Positions 18,514-27,919 of a DNA stretch of 64,000 nucleotides are shown one piece after another. A program made the position numbers and the translations under genes. Each line of letters begins with the position of its first letter. Position 1 is the first letter of the stretch. The notes below the pieces were generated by a model. The model was given only the letters and a program-made list of their open reading frames with translations, was not told the DNA's origin and searched no databases. Source of the DNA: Bacteroidota bacterium (GTDB lineage: Bacteria; Bacteroidota; Bacteroidia; Chitinophagales; Chitinophagaceae); assembly GCA_029555415.1 (NCBI GenBank), contig JAKPSI010000082.1, positions 124,001-188,000 on the forward strand, read 5' to 3'.

Positions 18514-20769
18514 TTACAATCCGTTATTGATGATCTCATTACTGCGATCGACGCCAAAACTCAGGAAGGCACCGATGAAAATGAACATACGGGAGGGTGG
18601 CACGATCTGCTGCTTCCGTGCGCCATTGGTCGAATACTGGTAACCGTAAGTCTGTTTCAGATCGAAGATATTACTGACCGATAAGACATACACATCGTAG
18701 ACCTTCGGATTCTTCTTACCGATGAACGGCAGGTAATTCAGTGAGAAGCTCACGTTATGATAGTCCGGTATCGTACCACGGTCGTTGAAATAGAACTGAT
18801 TGTTGGTGTACTGGATATTGTAATAAGGCCTGCCACTTGAATAATTATAGGCCCAGTTCACATTCGTTTTCCATTTCTGCACGAACTTCTTCACTACCAG
18901 TGACGCGGTATGTTTCGCCGCGAAATTGGGTCTTATCGCAGAAGGAAAATTCAGGAAATCCCTTTGGGTATCCAGATAAGAATAAGAGATCCAGTAGTCC
19001 AGATCCTTGATCGTTTTCTTGTCACGCCAGAAGAACTCGATCCCGCTGGCATCCCCGTATCCATTATTGTTAAGGGCTGATTCCTGTGACACAGAGTAAC
19101 TGGTCTTGATCAGGTTATCATATTTTTTATAGAATATTTCCGCACGGAAAGACTGCTGATTGGCCACTTTCTGGAATTGTGCGATATAGTGGGTCGCTTT
19201 CATGAAATCCAGCTGACCGGAAGAGGGCAGATACTTACGTTCCGGGTTCTGATAGAAAACACCATAAGCCAGCGAAGCCTGACTTCCTTTGCCGAGCTTA
19301 TAGGCGATGGAAGCGCGCGGAGCCAGACTGGTCCTGGATAACAATGCAGAATGCTCCAGCCGGAGACCGGCTTTGGCCGCTACTGCATTGGTCAGATAAA
19401 TATCACTTTCCATGAACATTGCGCTGATATTCTCTTTGATCGTGGCCGGATAGACCACGTTCGTATAGGCGGTGTAATAGCTTCTGTCACGACTGTGATT
19501 CCATTCACCACCGAAACGGAATGCGCTGAGCCCTTTCAGTTTTTTCTCCAGTACAGCCTTCGCGTTGAAATAATTCCCTTTGAGATGTAAACCGAATTTT
19601 TTGAATTCAAGTCCTGTGAGTTGCACATCATGTCCGTTATCATCCTGTAAACTACTGCTGATCTTGTCTTCATTATTCGTCATCGAAATACCCAGCGCTA
19701 TTTTCCAGCGTTTCGGCAGGTTCTCACGCCAGGAAAGATTATGATAAAAGTTGTTGTTACTGATCCCGAAACGGTCACGGTATCCCAGTGTATCCAGACT
19801 GGGCGTGGAGAAAGCAAGTTTGTTGTTGCTGAAGTATCCATAATATTTCAGCATTCCGGTTTTAGAAGTTTTGACACGGAAGTTCGCGTCATAGGTTCCG
19901 TAGACCGGTACCCGGGAATAATCCTGCTTTTGCTTAATGACCTTGAAAGCCAGACCCAGATCCGTATAACTGGCATCAAAACCCCAGGAAGATTTCTTGT
20001 CCTTTGCAAGATGCTGCAGACCTGCGCTGCCGCTGAGCAAACTGATCCCTACATTGGCGGAGGAACGGTCCGGCAGATCGATCGATTCAAGGATCAATGC
20101 TGATGAGAGCGCCTGACCATACAAAGCGGAATATCCACCGGTACTGAAAACAGTGCCTTTGAAAATGAAAGGTGAAAACCGTCCGAACTGAGCTACATTG
20201 GGAACACTGCTGAAAAAGAAATTATTGACGACCGTGCCATCAATGAACGTGCGGGTTTCGGCAGCAGTACCACCCCGGACATACAAACCTTCACTTTCGC
20301 CTACCAGTTGTGCGCCGGGTAAAGTTTTCAGCGCCCCTGTGATATCCCCGTTACCACTTGCCGTAGTAACGATATCGATGGGATCCAGTACCGCCGCTGC
20401 GCGCTTACGGTCGCTGGCTTCAAAACTGCCTGCTGTGATCACTACCGCACGCAGTTCACTGATCTCTTCCTTCATTTGTATATCGATCACCAGTGGAGAT
20501 CCTGCGATCGTGATCTTCTGTTCAACCGGTTTATAACCTATTGAAGTGAATTCAAGGATATGCTCCCCTTTTTCCGTTGTTTTGAAAGCATAGCGCCCGA
20601 GTGAGTCGGTCGTCGCGCCATCGTAAGAATCACGAATGGCAATGCTGACACCGGCCATGGGCTTTTGTTTATTGTCCTTCACCACTCCTTTCACCTGTAC
20701 CTGCCCGTAAAGGAGGCCTGATGAAAACAGCAAAATGAATAAAAGGATAAGGTTGGCGATCTTCTTCAT
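18514..20769 (-). CDS. TonB-dependent outer-membrane receptor
   Basis: The 751-residue protein has a signal peptide (cleavage near LLYGQ, residue 22). A carboxypeptidase-like regulatory beta-sandwich follows (VQVKGVVKDNKQKPMAGVSIAIRDS). The plug includes GALKTLPGAQLVGESEGLYVRGG, and the rest is a long beta-barrel. It is shorter than SusC-type receptors and has no SusD partner, so it may import a small metal chelate or a peptide. It leads an operon with the TPR, membrane and winged-helix genes. No 11-bp RTTA repeats occur upstream, unlike the receptors of the 32-58 kb region. Confidence 0.85.
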   Translation of the reverse strand: MKKIANLILLFILLFSSGLLYGQVQVKGVVKDNKQKPMAGVSIAIRDSYDGATTDSLGRYAFKTTEKGEHILEFTSIGYKPVEQKITIAGSPLVIDIQMKEEISELRAVVITAGSFEASDRKRAAAVLDPIDIVTTASGNGDITGALKTLPGAQLVGESEGLYVRGGTAAETRTFIDGTVVNNFFFSSVPNVAQFGRFSPFIFKGTVFSTGGYSALYGQALSSALILESIDLPDRSSANVGISLLSGSAGLQHLAKDKKSSWGFDASYTDLGLAFKVIKQKQDYSRVPVYGTYDANFRVKTSKTGMLKYYGYFSNNKLAFSTPSLDTLGYRDRFGISNNNFYHNLSWRENLPKRWKIALGISMTNNEDKISSSLQDDNGHDVQLTGLEFKKFGLHLKGNYFNAKAVLEKKLKGLSAFRFGGEWNHSRDRSYYTAYTNVVYPATIKENISAMFMESDIYLTNAVAAKAGLRLEHSALLSRTSLAPRASIAYKLGKGSQASLAYGVFYQNPERKYLPSSGQLDFMKATHYIAQFQKVANQQSFRAEIFYKKYDNLIKTSYSVSQESALNNNGYGDASGIEFFWRDKKTIKDLDYWISYSYLDTQRDFLNFPSAIRPNFAAKHTASLVVKKFVQKWKTNVNWAYNYSSGRPYYNIQYTNNQFYFNDRGTIPDYHNVSFSLNYLPFIGKKNPKVYDVYVLSVSNIFDLKQTYGYQYSTNGARKQQIVPPSRMFIFIGAFLSFGVDRSNEIINNGL

Positions 20770-20823
20770 AACCGAGTTTGTAGGACAAACGTAAAGTAGT
20801 TTATATTATAAACCAAATTATTT

Positions 20824-20858
20824 AAAAAAAAAAACCGCCCTGCTGAAACAGGACGGTT
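20824..20858 (-). terminator. Intrinsic terminator of the 20882-22189 gene
   Basis: A 10-bp stem (20833-20842 with 20849-20858, one mismatch) is followed on the minus strand by an 11-base U-tract. It lies 24 bp past the stop codon of the T9SS protein gene. Confidence 0.88.
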
Positions 20859-20881
20859 GGAACCCCCATAAAAACTGAGTT

Positions 20882-22189
20882 TTAATTCTTTACAACTTTC
20901 TGCTGAACCGTTGATCCTTCGCAGGTTACACGGACAACATAGAAGCCCGGAGCCAGGTTAGTAACGTTCAGTGTTTCAGTCTGGCTGGCGTTGGAAGCAA
21001 TTGATTTGCGGGCAGACTGGCCGTTTGCATTGAACAGTTCGTAGCTCACTTGCTTGTTCTGCCAGTTCGAAGGGATCGTGATGCGCAGTTCATTCGCAAC
21101 CGGGTTGGGGTATGTAAGGATCGTAATGTTGTTTTCTGCTGCTTTGCTGATACGGATCACACGTACATCTGAATACTCACTTTTACCATCGATATCAACT
21201 GAACGCAGGCGGTAGTAAACCACGGTAGCTGTGCTGTTACCCAGGTTGTCAGCATACATGTAGTTCATATCGGAAGTTGTGTTACCAAAAGCGAACACCA
21301 TACCTGCATCAGAATAGTTACGGCCATCCAGGCTTTTCTCGATCACGAAATGGCTAACATTCTTTTCATAAGAAGTGGTCCATTTCAGGTCAACACGGTT
21401 GTTCGTGTTCAGCATCGCGCTGAAAGCGGCGAGCTTAACAGGAAGCGTGATGGGTGAAGAGAAAGCGAAAGTCTTGAACCAGCTGGAAAACATACGGGTT
21501 GTCTGTGAAGATGAACCTGTAGTAGTGGCTCCGATGCGAACTTTCATAACAGAAGCGCTGCTGTAAGTAAGTGTGGTCATGATGCTCTTAGTAGCTGTAT
21601 CCACACCCAGTACATAACTTGTAGTGGGGCCATCGAATTTCTTACCAACAGTGGTCGTATTGCCGTTTACAGTCTGTGTGAAATTGCTTGCGGTCAGGAA
21701 AGTCGGCGTTTCAAGCGTGTATGAATTGGGAGCATAATAAGCAACCCACTCATGCAGTCTGTTGTTATCGCCATCGATATCCAGGGAAGTTACTTTGTAA
21801 TTGTTAACAGCAACCGGGGTAGTATTACCTGAGTTAACGAAAGTGATCTCGAATTCCATCCACCAGGTTACAGAGCTGTTAACGCTGCCGTTATTATATT
21901 CGATCTCAGGCTGAAAAGCGTTATCATAACCACTGCTTGTCAGGTCGATCGTGGACAGTTTTACTTTGTTATCTGAACGTCCGTTGATCTTAACAATGGC
22001 ATCAACACCTGTTTTAATGGAAGGGAAACGGTACTTAGCACCGTCAGTACCTGCATTAGGACTGGAATTGTCCCAGCTGGATCCTTTGAAAACCAGTTCC
22101 TGGTTCTGACCATGTGCGACCACCACAAAAAAGGTCAGTAAGATCACCAGCGTGAACTTGGTAAAGATTGAGGGTACAATTGTTTTCAT
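20882..22189 (-). CDS. T9SS-sorted secreted protein of unknown function
   Basis: The 435-residue precursor starts best at MKTIVPSIFTKF (22189), which gives a normal signal peptide cleaved near VAHGQ. The N-terminal 230 residues are a beta-rich domain of unknown function (WDNSSPNAGTDGAKYRFPSI, DIDGDNNRLHEWVAYYAP). This is followed by the fibronectin-like module (VDLKWTTSYEKNVSHFVIEKS) and a type A sorting domain beginning ILTYPNPVANELRITIP and ending FYVVRVTCEG and VVKN. It is probably attached to the surface by T9SS. It is divergent from an outer-membrane barrel gene across a 469-bp gap. Confidence 0.8.
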   Translation of the reverse strand: MKTIVPSIFTKFTLVILLTFFVVVAHGQNQELVFKGSSWDNSSPNAGTDGAKYRFPSIKTGVDAIVKINGRSDNKVKLSTIDLTSSGYDNAFQPEIEYNNGSVNSSVTWWMEFEITFVNSGNTTPVAVNNYKVTSLDIDGDNNRLHEWVAYYAPNSYTLETPTFLTASNFTQTVNGNTTTVGKKFDGPTTSYVLGVDTATKSIMTTLTYSSASVMKVRIGATTTGSSSQTTRMFSSWFKTFAFSSPITLPVKLAAFSAMLNTNNRVDLKWTTSYEKNVSHFVIEKSLDGRNYSDAGMVFAFGNTTSDMNYMYADNLGNSTATVVYYRLRSVDIDGKSEYSDVRVIRISKAAENNITILTYPNPVANELRITIPSNWQNKQVSYELFNANGQSARKSIASNASQTETLNVTNLAPGFYVVRVTCEGSTVQQKVVKN

Positions 22190-22378
22190 CACTTTCGTTT
22201 TAGGGTTCAGATTAATTAGTACGGGGTTTGGGACCTCGAACTGCACCCTTCGATCGCAATGATTACCGACTTGAGATTTTGAAACAGGCCCGGAAGTATA
22301 TTCCCGGGAAGAGACTGGTTTGTTTCGAGGGTCGGATTCGTTGTTTTCTTAGGGATTGTTCGATTCTGAGTCAAAAGT

Positions 22379-22438
22379 AATACGGTAATTTTACGGATGC
22401 AAGTTTTTCGAGCGTTTTTTCGTAAAAAATACCGTATT
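22379..22438. promoter_or_regulatory. Long inverted repeat in a divergent promoter region
   Basis: AATACGGTAATTTTACG (22379-22395) and CGTAAAAAATACCGTATT (22421-22438) are near-perfect inverted copies separated by 25 bases that contain further TTTTTCG repeats. The element lies 190 bp upstream of the T9SS gene and 220 bp upstream of the barrel gene. It could be an operator pair or a structured leader. The remainder of 22190-22658 shows no gene apart from the bipartite motif at 22561. Confidence 0.4.
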
Positions 22439-22560
22439 TTCTGTAGTAAAAATACGATTGGCCTTGACTACCAACAGATTATAAGCCTGCCGAAGTGAAA
22501 AAAAGTTGACTGAATTTGCTGAAAAAACGCAAAACGCGCAGTTTTCCTGCATGTTAAATA

Positions 22561-22586
22561 GTAGTTACACTGACCGCTATTAGGGG
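22561..22586 (+). promoter_or_regulatory. Bipartite motif GTAGTT-N12-ATTAGGGG, copy 2
   Basis: GTAGTT (22561-22566), twelve bases and ATTAGGGG (22579-22586) lie 73 bp upstream of the outer-membrane barrel gene. They match the motif at 9338-9364 in both halves, in spacing, in strand and nearly in distance to the start codon. Confidence 0.4.
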
Positions 22587-22658
22587 ATCGACGTGCGTAT
22601 TAGGCTAGTTTTATACCTGTTTTACACCCCATTTTATTGACTTTCTAAAACTTCTAGT

Positions 22659-23393
22659 ATGAAACAAATAGAAAGTTTACTACGCACGCTGGTCATTTTA
22701 CTATTACCAGTGATCATGTACGGTCAAACCACATCTATCGGCCTCAAAGCCGGTCTCAGTCTGCCTGAGCTGCGTGGAGGCACCAACGAAGTGAGCAAAG
22801 GTTATACGTCCAGACTTGCTCCGGTGGCAGGATTGCAGATCACCTGGCAATTACAAAAGACCTTCTCGGTACAGGCAGAACTCAATTATGCCGGACAGGG
22901 CGGAAAACGCGAAGGCATGCAGCCCATCACCGATCCGCCTCCCGGACTTCCGGCTTTACCCCCGGGAACCTATTATTATGGCCGTTTCAATAATGAAGCC
23001 CGGATCAATTACCTGGAACTGCCCATCCTGATGAAATGGAATTTCTCGGATATTTACCTCGATGCCGGGCCTTACCTGGGGTTCCGGGTCAGCGCTAATA
23101 CCATCACCAGTGGCAGCAGTCATATATATATGGACAAAGGGGGAACCACGGCCATTACACCCCAGCCCGTGGATTTTGACGCGACGACGAATATCAAAAA
23201 TGATATCAATGCCTTCAATGTGGGCATTTGTGCGGGTGGAGGGCTCTCCCGAAAAGCAGGACCCGGACAGTTGTTCTTTGACGCACGCTTTAATTATGGA
23301 CTGCGAAATATTCAGAAGGATACCGACAAGAACGGCAAGAGCCATACAGGAGGAGTGTTCATCACCGCAGGATACTCTTTCAGGATAAGCTGA
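22659..23393 (+). CDS. Outer-membrane beta-barrel (porin-family) protein
   Basis: The 244-residue precursor has a signal peptide (cleavage near VIMYGQ, residue 23). An eight-strand-type barrel follows: TSIGLKAGLSLPEL, QLQKTFSVQAELNYAGQGG, EARINYLELPILMKWNF and the terminal strand GGVFITAGYSFRIS, which ends with the usual aromatic residue. This is the PorT/OmpW-like beta-barrel family widespread in Bacteroidota. A proline-rich external loop (PPPGLPALPPGTYYYGR) is unusual. Its function is unknown. Confidence 0.8.
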   Translation: MKQIESLLRTLVILLLPVIMYGQTTSIGLKAGLSLPELRGGTNEVSKGYTSRLAPVAGLQITWQLQKTFSVQAELNYAGQGGKREGMQPITDPPPGLPALPPGTYYYGRFNNEARINYLELPILMKWNFSDIYLDAGPYLGFRVSANTITSGSSHIYMDKGGTTAITPQPVDFDATTNIKNDINAFNVGICAGGGLSRKAGPGQLFFDARFNYGLRNIQKDTDKNGKSHTGGVFITAGYSFRIS

Positions 23394-23399
23394 TTTTAT

Positions 23400-23527
23400 T
23401 TAGATAACAGGTAATAGGTTAGAGGTAAAAGTTAATAGATTAAAATACTTCAGCTTTCAGGTGTTATTTCATCAAAAGGACTTTACACGTACCACCTCTT
23501 CCCTTTAACCTATAACCTTTTACCTAT
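23400..23527. repeat. Degenerate ACCTATTACC-type intergenic repeat
   Basis: The gap contains GGTAATAGGTTAGAGGTAAAAG near its left end and, in inverted form, CCCTTTAACCTATAACC and TTTTACCTATA near its right end. A similar string, CACCTATTACCTCTTTCCC, occurs in the gap at 32880-32900. No open frame is convincing. These look like drifted copies of a low-complexity intergenic repeat. Confidence 0.4.
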
Positions 23528-23563
23528 AAAAAAAGGGGCCATCTTTTTAAGACAGCCCCTTTT
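23528..23563. terminator. Intrinsic terminator after atpA
   Basis: AAAAGGGGC (23531-23539) pairs with GCCCCTTTT (23555-23563) around a 15-base loop. The A-run at 23528-23534 gives a U-tract on the minus strand, 20 bp past the atpA stop; the right flank gives a weaker T-run for the plus strand. It closes the ATP synthase operon without atpG. Confidence 0.85.
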
Positions 23564-23583
23564 ATATTCAGAAGGATCTTTAA

Positions 23584-25164
23584 TTAAGCTTTGTACTGCG
23601 GGATCAGGCCTTTCGCCAGTTCCACCATTTTATTGATACCATCTTCCGGAAGGTTTCCTTTCTTGAACTCTGCCATTACATCCGGCAGTTTGTTCTCCAT
23701 TTCCATCAGGAAGTGCTCTTCGAATTCCTTCACTCTTCTGATGGCAACCTCACGGATCAAACCATTTGTACCCAGGTAGATGATCGCCACCTGTTTTTCA
23801 ACGGCGAATGGTGAATACTGGGGCTGTTTCAGGATCTCCACGTTACGGGCACCTTTATCCAGTACGTTCTTGGTAGCGGCATCGAGGTCACCACCGAACT
23901 TGGAGAAAGCTTCCATCTCACGGTAAAGGGCCTGATCCAGTTTCAGTGTACCGGCCACCTTTTTCATGGATTTGATCTGCGCGTTACCACCCACACGGCT
24001 AACGGAGATACCTACGTTGATCGCGGGACGGATACCGGAGTTGAACAGGTTCGTCTCCAGGAAGATCTGTCCGTCTGTGATCGAGATCACGTTCGTCGGG
24101 ATGTAAGCGGATACGTCACCCGCCTGTGTTTCGATGATCGGCAGTGCGGTCAGGGATCCACCACCTTTAACGAGGTGTTTGATGCTGTCCGGAACATCGT
24201 TCATGTTACGGGCAACTTTATCATCGCTGATCACTTTCGCTGCACGTTCGAGCAGACGGCTGTGGAGATAGAATACGTCACCAGGATATGCTTCGCGGCC
24301 GGGCGGGCGGCGGAGCAGCAGGGATACCTCACGGTAAGCCACGGCTTGTTTGGAAAGATCATCATAGATGATCAGGGCCGGACGTCCGGTATCACGGAAG
24401 AACTCACCGATCGCCGCACCGGCGAAGGGAGCGTAGAACTGTAACGGAGCGGGATCAGAAGCAGAGGCTGCAACGATGGTCGTGTACGCCATCGCGCCGG
24501 CATCCTGCAGTGTTTTCATCACACCGGCAATGGTGGATGCTTTCTGGCCGATCGCTACATATATACAGTATACCGTTTTACCGGCATCAAAGAATTCTTT
24601 CTGATTGATGATGGTGTCGATACAGATCGCGGTCTTACCGGTCTGACGGTCACCGATCACGAGCTCACGCTGACCACGGCCGATGGGGATCATCGCGTCG
24701 ATCGCTTTGATACCAGTTTGCAGCGGTTCTTTTACGGGCTCACGGAAGATAACACCGGGTGCCTTTCTTTCCAGTGGCATTTCATAACGCTCACCGGTAA
24801 TGGGGCCTTTACCATCGATGGGCTCACCGAGTGTATTCACAACACGGCCAACCATGCCTTCACCTACTTTGATAGAGGCGATCTGGCCGGTACGACGCAC
24901 TTTAGCACCTTCCTGGATATCTCCGGTCTCTCCCATCAGTACCACACCCACATTGTCTTCTTCCAGGTTCAGGGCGATGGCGCGTACGCCATTTTCGAAT
25001 TCAACTAGTTCACCATAACGAACATTGCCGAGTCCGTAAACACGGGCAATACCGTCACCCACCTGCAGTACCGAACCTACTTCTTCGAGGTCGGCATTGG
25101 CGTTAAAATTGCTCAGCTGCTGGCGCAGTATCGCTGAAATCTCATCTGGTTTAATCTCTGCCAT
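23584..25164 (-). CDS. atpA: ATP synthase F1 subunit alpha
   Basis: The alpha subunit of F1 carries the non-catalytic nucleotide sites. Walker A is GDRQTGKTA near residue 171. The region [33 protein letters not shown] near 270-305 and the [12 protein letters not shown] segment are diagnostic. The length of 526 residues fits. It is the last gene of atpB-E-F-H-A, 32 bp after atpH, and is followed at once by a terminator rather than by the gamma-subunit gene. Confidence 0.97.
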   Translation of the reverse strand: MAEIKPDEISAILRQQLSNFNANADLEEVGSVLQVGDGIARVYGLGNVRYGELVEFENGVRAIALNLEEDNVGVVLMGETGDIQEGAKVRRTGQIASIKVGEGMVGRVVNTLGEPIDGKGPITGERYEMPLERKAPGVIFREPVKEPLQTGIKAIDAMIPIGRGQRELVIGDRQTGKTAICIDTIINQKEFFDAGKTVYCIYVAIGQKASTIAGVMKTLQDAGAMAYTTIVAASASDPAPLQFYAPFAGAAIGEFFRDTGRPALIIYDDLSKQAVAYREVSLLLRRPPGREAYPGDVFYLHSRLLERAAKVISDDKVARNMNDVPDSIKHLVKGGGSLTALPIIETQAGDVSAYIPTNVISITDGQIFLETNLFNSGIRPAINVGISVSRVGGNAQIKSMKKVAGTLKLDQALYREMEAFSKFGGDLDAATKNVLDKGARNVEILKQPQYSPFAVEKQVAIIYLGTNGLIREVAIRRVKEFEEHFLMEMENKLPDVMAEFKKGNLPEDGINKMVELAKGLIPQYKA

Positions 25165-25196
25165 ATATTTTGGTTATAAGTGTAAGTGTGTTTTAA

Positions 25197-25760
25197 TTAA
25201 CGGATCTTATAAATGAAATCGTTGTTCTGGAACTGACGCGCGATGTTCTTCAGATCGTAAGCGATGCTCGCGTCGATCAGTTTGTCACCGGCCTGCAGTA
25301 CAAAACCACCGATCAGGTCCTCATTAACGGATGTTTCCAGTTCGATCTGCTGCATCTCGCTCACGGAACGGATCTTCGCGATGATCTCTTCCTTGGTAGC
25401 TTCTGTAACAGGAGCCGCCGTGGTCAGTTTCACGATATAAATGTTCTTGTATTTCTTATACTGCGCGATGAATGCGTTGATGATCTCCGGGAGATTGAAC
25501 TCACGGCTCTTCTTGATCAGCAGGCGGTTGAACAGGGAAACCAGCTCACCAACATTCCCGTTGGTCACCGCTTCCAGGATCTTCACCTTCTTATCACCCT
25601 TGATCACCGGACTGCGGAGCACCGCCACGAAATCGCGGTTGGTGCCGCATACGCTGTGCAGCCATTTCATATCCGCATACACTTGTTCCAGCTGACCTTT
25701 CTCAATGGCAAGGTCCAGCAGGGATTTCGCGTACCGGTTCGCTAAACGTGGATTAGGCAT
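25197..25760 (-). CDS. atpH: ATP synthase F1 subunit delta
   Basis: The delta (OSCP-type) subunit forms the peripheral-stalk connection to F1. The N-terminus NPRLANRYAKSLLDLAIEKGQLEQV and the C-terminal DLIGGFVLQAGDKLIDASIAYDLKNIARQF are typical of the family. The 187-residue length is normal. It lies between atpF and atpA in the operon. Confidence 0.95.
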   Translation of the reverse strand: MPNPRLANRYAKSLLDLAIEKGQLEQVYADMKWLHSVCGTNRDFVAVLRSPVIKGDKKVKILEAVTNGNVGELVSLFNRLLIKKSREFNLPEIINAFIAQYKKYKNIYIVKLTTAAPVTEATKEEIIAKIRSVSEMQQIELETSVNEDLIGGFVLQAGDKLIDASIAYDLKNIARQFQNNDFIYKIR

Positions 25761-25805
25761 TGTATTCGTTTCAGGTTGCAGGTAATTGGGTTACCAGCAA
25801 CTGGT

Positions 25806-26300
25806 TTAGTTTAATTTAACTCCGTCTACCATTCCTTTGATATGCGCTTCCTGAGCTTCTTTGTTACCCAGTTCACGGCGCAGCACTTTCTCACTGACCT
25901 CGATCACCAGTTTACCGACCTGATTCTTCACTTCGGTCAGGGCAGCCATTTTCTGTGCGTTGATGGCAGCCTGCGCTTCTTCAACGATCTTACCGGCTTC
26001 AGCTTTCGCCTGTTCCTTCGCTTCGTTGATGATACGGTCTTTGGTCTCACGCGCTTCTTTCAGCAGCTGAGCTCTTTCTTCACGGGCTTTGGCCAGCAAC
26101 GCTTCATTCTCGCTTTTCATCTGGGCCATTTCCGCTTTTACTTTTTCAGCAGATGCCAGTGAATCGGCGATGCTCTGCTCACGTTCTTTGAGTCCTTTTA
26201 CAATGGCAGGCCATGCGAATTTGCCCAGTACGAAGAATACAACGGCAAAAGCGAGGAGTGTCCAGAGCAGTAACCCGAATTCGGGAGTAAGAAAATTCAT
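25806..26300 (-). CDS. atpF: ATP synthase F0 subunit b
   Basis: This 164-residue protein has one N-terminal transmembrane helix (GLLLWTLLAFAVVFFVLGKFAWPAI). A long charged helix follows (REQSIADSLASAEKVKAEMAQMKSENEALL), which dimerises as the peripheral stalk. The position between atpE and atpH supports the call. A hairpin lies between this gene and atpE. Confidence 0.95.
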   Translation of the reverse strand: MNFLTPEFGLLLWTLLAFAVVFFVLGKFAWPAIVKGLKEREQSIADSLASAEKVKAEMAQMKSENEALLAKAREERAQLLKEARETKDRIINEAKEQAKAEAGKIVEEAQAAINAQKMAALTEVKNQVGKLVIEVSEKVLRRELGNKEAQEAHIKGMVDGVKLN

Positions 26301-26335
26301 AAAAAATATATCTGATTTAAATTAAGTCATAACAA

Positions 26336-26368
26336 ACTGCATCCTCCGCCCTGTGCTTTGGATGCAGT
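26336..26368. other. Intercistronic hairpin between atpE and atpF
   Basis: ACTGCATCC (26336-26344) and GGATGCAGT (26360-26368) form a perfect 9-bp stem with a 15-base loop directly beyond the atpE stop. On the minus strand no U-tract follows, so it is less likely to be a full terminator than a structure protecting or balancing atpE mRNA. On the plus strand a T8 run follows two bases after it. Confidence 0.5.
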
Positions 26369-26376
26369 AGTTTTTT

Positions 26377-26658
<282 letters not shown>

Positions 26659-26662
26659 TCAG

Positions 26663-27847
26663 TTAATGTGCCGCGGCCACTTCGCCGTGCGCGTCATGAT
26701 CATGTCCGCCTTCACGTGCCTGACCGATGAATACCGCCGTCAGCATCGCGAAGATGAAGGCCTGGATGAACGCCACCAGTACTTCAATGAAATAAATGAA
26801 TATCGTGAACGCCACCGACACCGGTGATACACCCCAACCCACAGCAGGATTCAGCTGCGCGAAAATGAAGATCAGGGAGATCAGACAGATGATGATGATG
26901 TGACCCGCCACCATGTTCGCGAAAAGACGAATGATCAGGGCGACAGGCTTGATGAAAATACCGAGGAACTCCACCGGTACCAGGATGAACTTCACACCCA
27001 GGGGTACGCCGGGGGGATTGAAAATATGTCCCCAGAAATGCGCATTTGAACTGAACATGATCACAAAGAACGAGATCACACCCATCACCATCGTAAAGGC
27101 GATATTACCCGTTACGTTGGCAGAACCAGGGATCAGTCCGAATATGTTGTTGATAAGGATGAAGAAGAAAACGGTCAGCAGGTAAGGCAGGTACTTTTCG
27201 TAAGCGTTGCCCAGATTGGGTTTCGCCACTTCATCACGTACGAATGTGATCACCGGTTCCAGCAGGCCCTGTGCGCCGTTCGGAGCGGAGGTCACACCCT
27301 CTTTCCTTTTATAACGTGCCGCGATCTTCAGCATCATCCAAACGAAGATGAAAAGACTCAGCAGCATCTGCACCACATTACGCGTCAGGGACACATCATA
27401 CACCTTTACAGTGGCATCGATCTCACCGGCTTCATTCACCGCTACGATCTGCTGGGGGAAATATACTTTGGGATCAAGTTTGAGTTCTTCAATGCTTTCA
27501 TCGGTCAGGATCTTATATCCTTCGAAAGCCTTATGACCATGTTCAAAGCGGGATGACATGAACGTCGTGAAACCGCGCTGGGGCGAATACAGGATCACCG
27601 GAAGCGGAATGCTCACCGGATGTTTGGTACCATCTTCATGCGTGATATCGAGGAAGTGGAACTCATGCGCGTTCAGTACGTGTCCGAAGATCACTTCCTT
27701 GGCGTTGAACCCTTCTTTTTTAGGCGCAGCCTCATGACCGGCAGCCTCTTCATGTCCCTGAGCATTGGCTACCCCGGCAACTGACACGAAAAAAAAGGTG
27801 AAAACCGCTACAGCAAAGGATTTGATTAACCTTAATGTCATACCCAT
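26663..27847 (-). CDS. atpB: ATP synthase F0 subunit a
   Basis: Subunit a provides the proton half-channels. The essential arginine is in IKPVALIIRLFANMVAGH near residue 305. As in many Bacteroidota, the protein is long because of an N-terminal signal-like segment (cleavage near VANAQG) and a periplasmic domain of about 150 residues with His/Glu-rich sequence (GHEEAAGHEAAPKKEG). The start is either 27847 (MGMTLRL) or 27841; the frame is open to 27904, but the extra residues do not fit a signal peptide. The C-terminus is His/Asp-rich (GHDHDAHGEVAAAH). It is the first gene of the operon. Confidence 0.95.
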   Translation of the reverse strand: MGMTLRLIKSFAVAVFTFFFVSVAGVANAQGHEEAAGHEAAPKKEGFNAKEVIFGHVLNAHEFHFLDITHEDGTKHPVSIPLPVILYSPQRGFTTFMSSRFEHGHKAFEGYKILTDESIEELKLDPKVYFPQQIVAVNEAGEIDATVKVYDVSLTRNVVQMLLSLFIFVWMMLKIAARYKRKEGVTSAPNGAQGLLEPVITFVRDEVAKPNLGNAYEKYLPYLLTVFFFILINNIFGLIPGSANVTGNIAFTMVMGVISFFVIMFSSNAHFWGHIFNPPGVPLGVKFILVPVEFLGIFIKPVALIIRLFANMVAGHIIIICLISLIFIFAQLNPAVGWGVSPVSVAFTIFIYFIEVLVAFIQAFIFAMLTAVFIGQAREGGHDHDAHGEVAAAH

Positions 27848-27919
27848 CCTGAAATTTGGCGCAAAGATAAGCGGGAGGGGCTTAAAAACCTCAAAAAAGG
27901 CCAAAAATGGGAGGCTAAA

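Noticed and set aside
20770-20823. Pho-like repeats upstream of the receptor at 18514-20769
   Set aside because: The AT-rich leader has no RTTA heads at 11-bp spacing, so this receptor is not assigned to the predicted regulon.
26336-26376. atpE/atpF hairpin as a true operon terminator
   Set aside because: The T8 run is on the plus strand, opposite to the direction of the operon, and atpE and atpF must be co-expressed.
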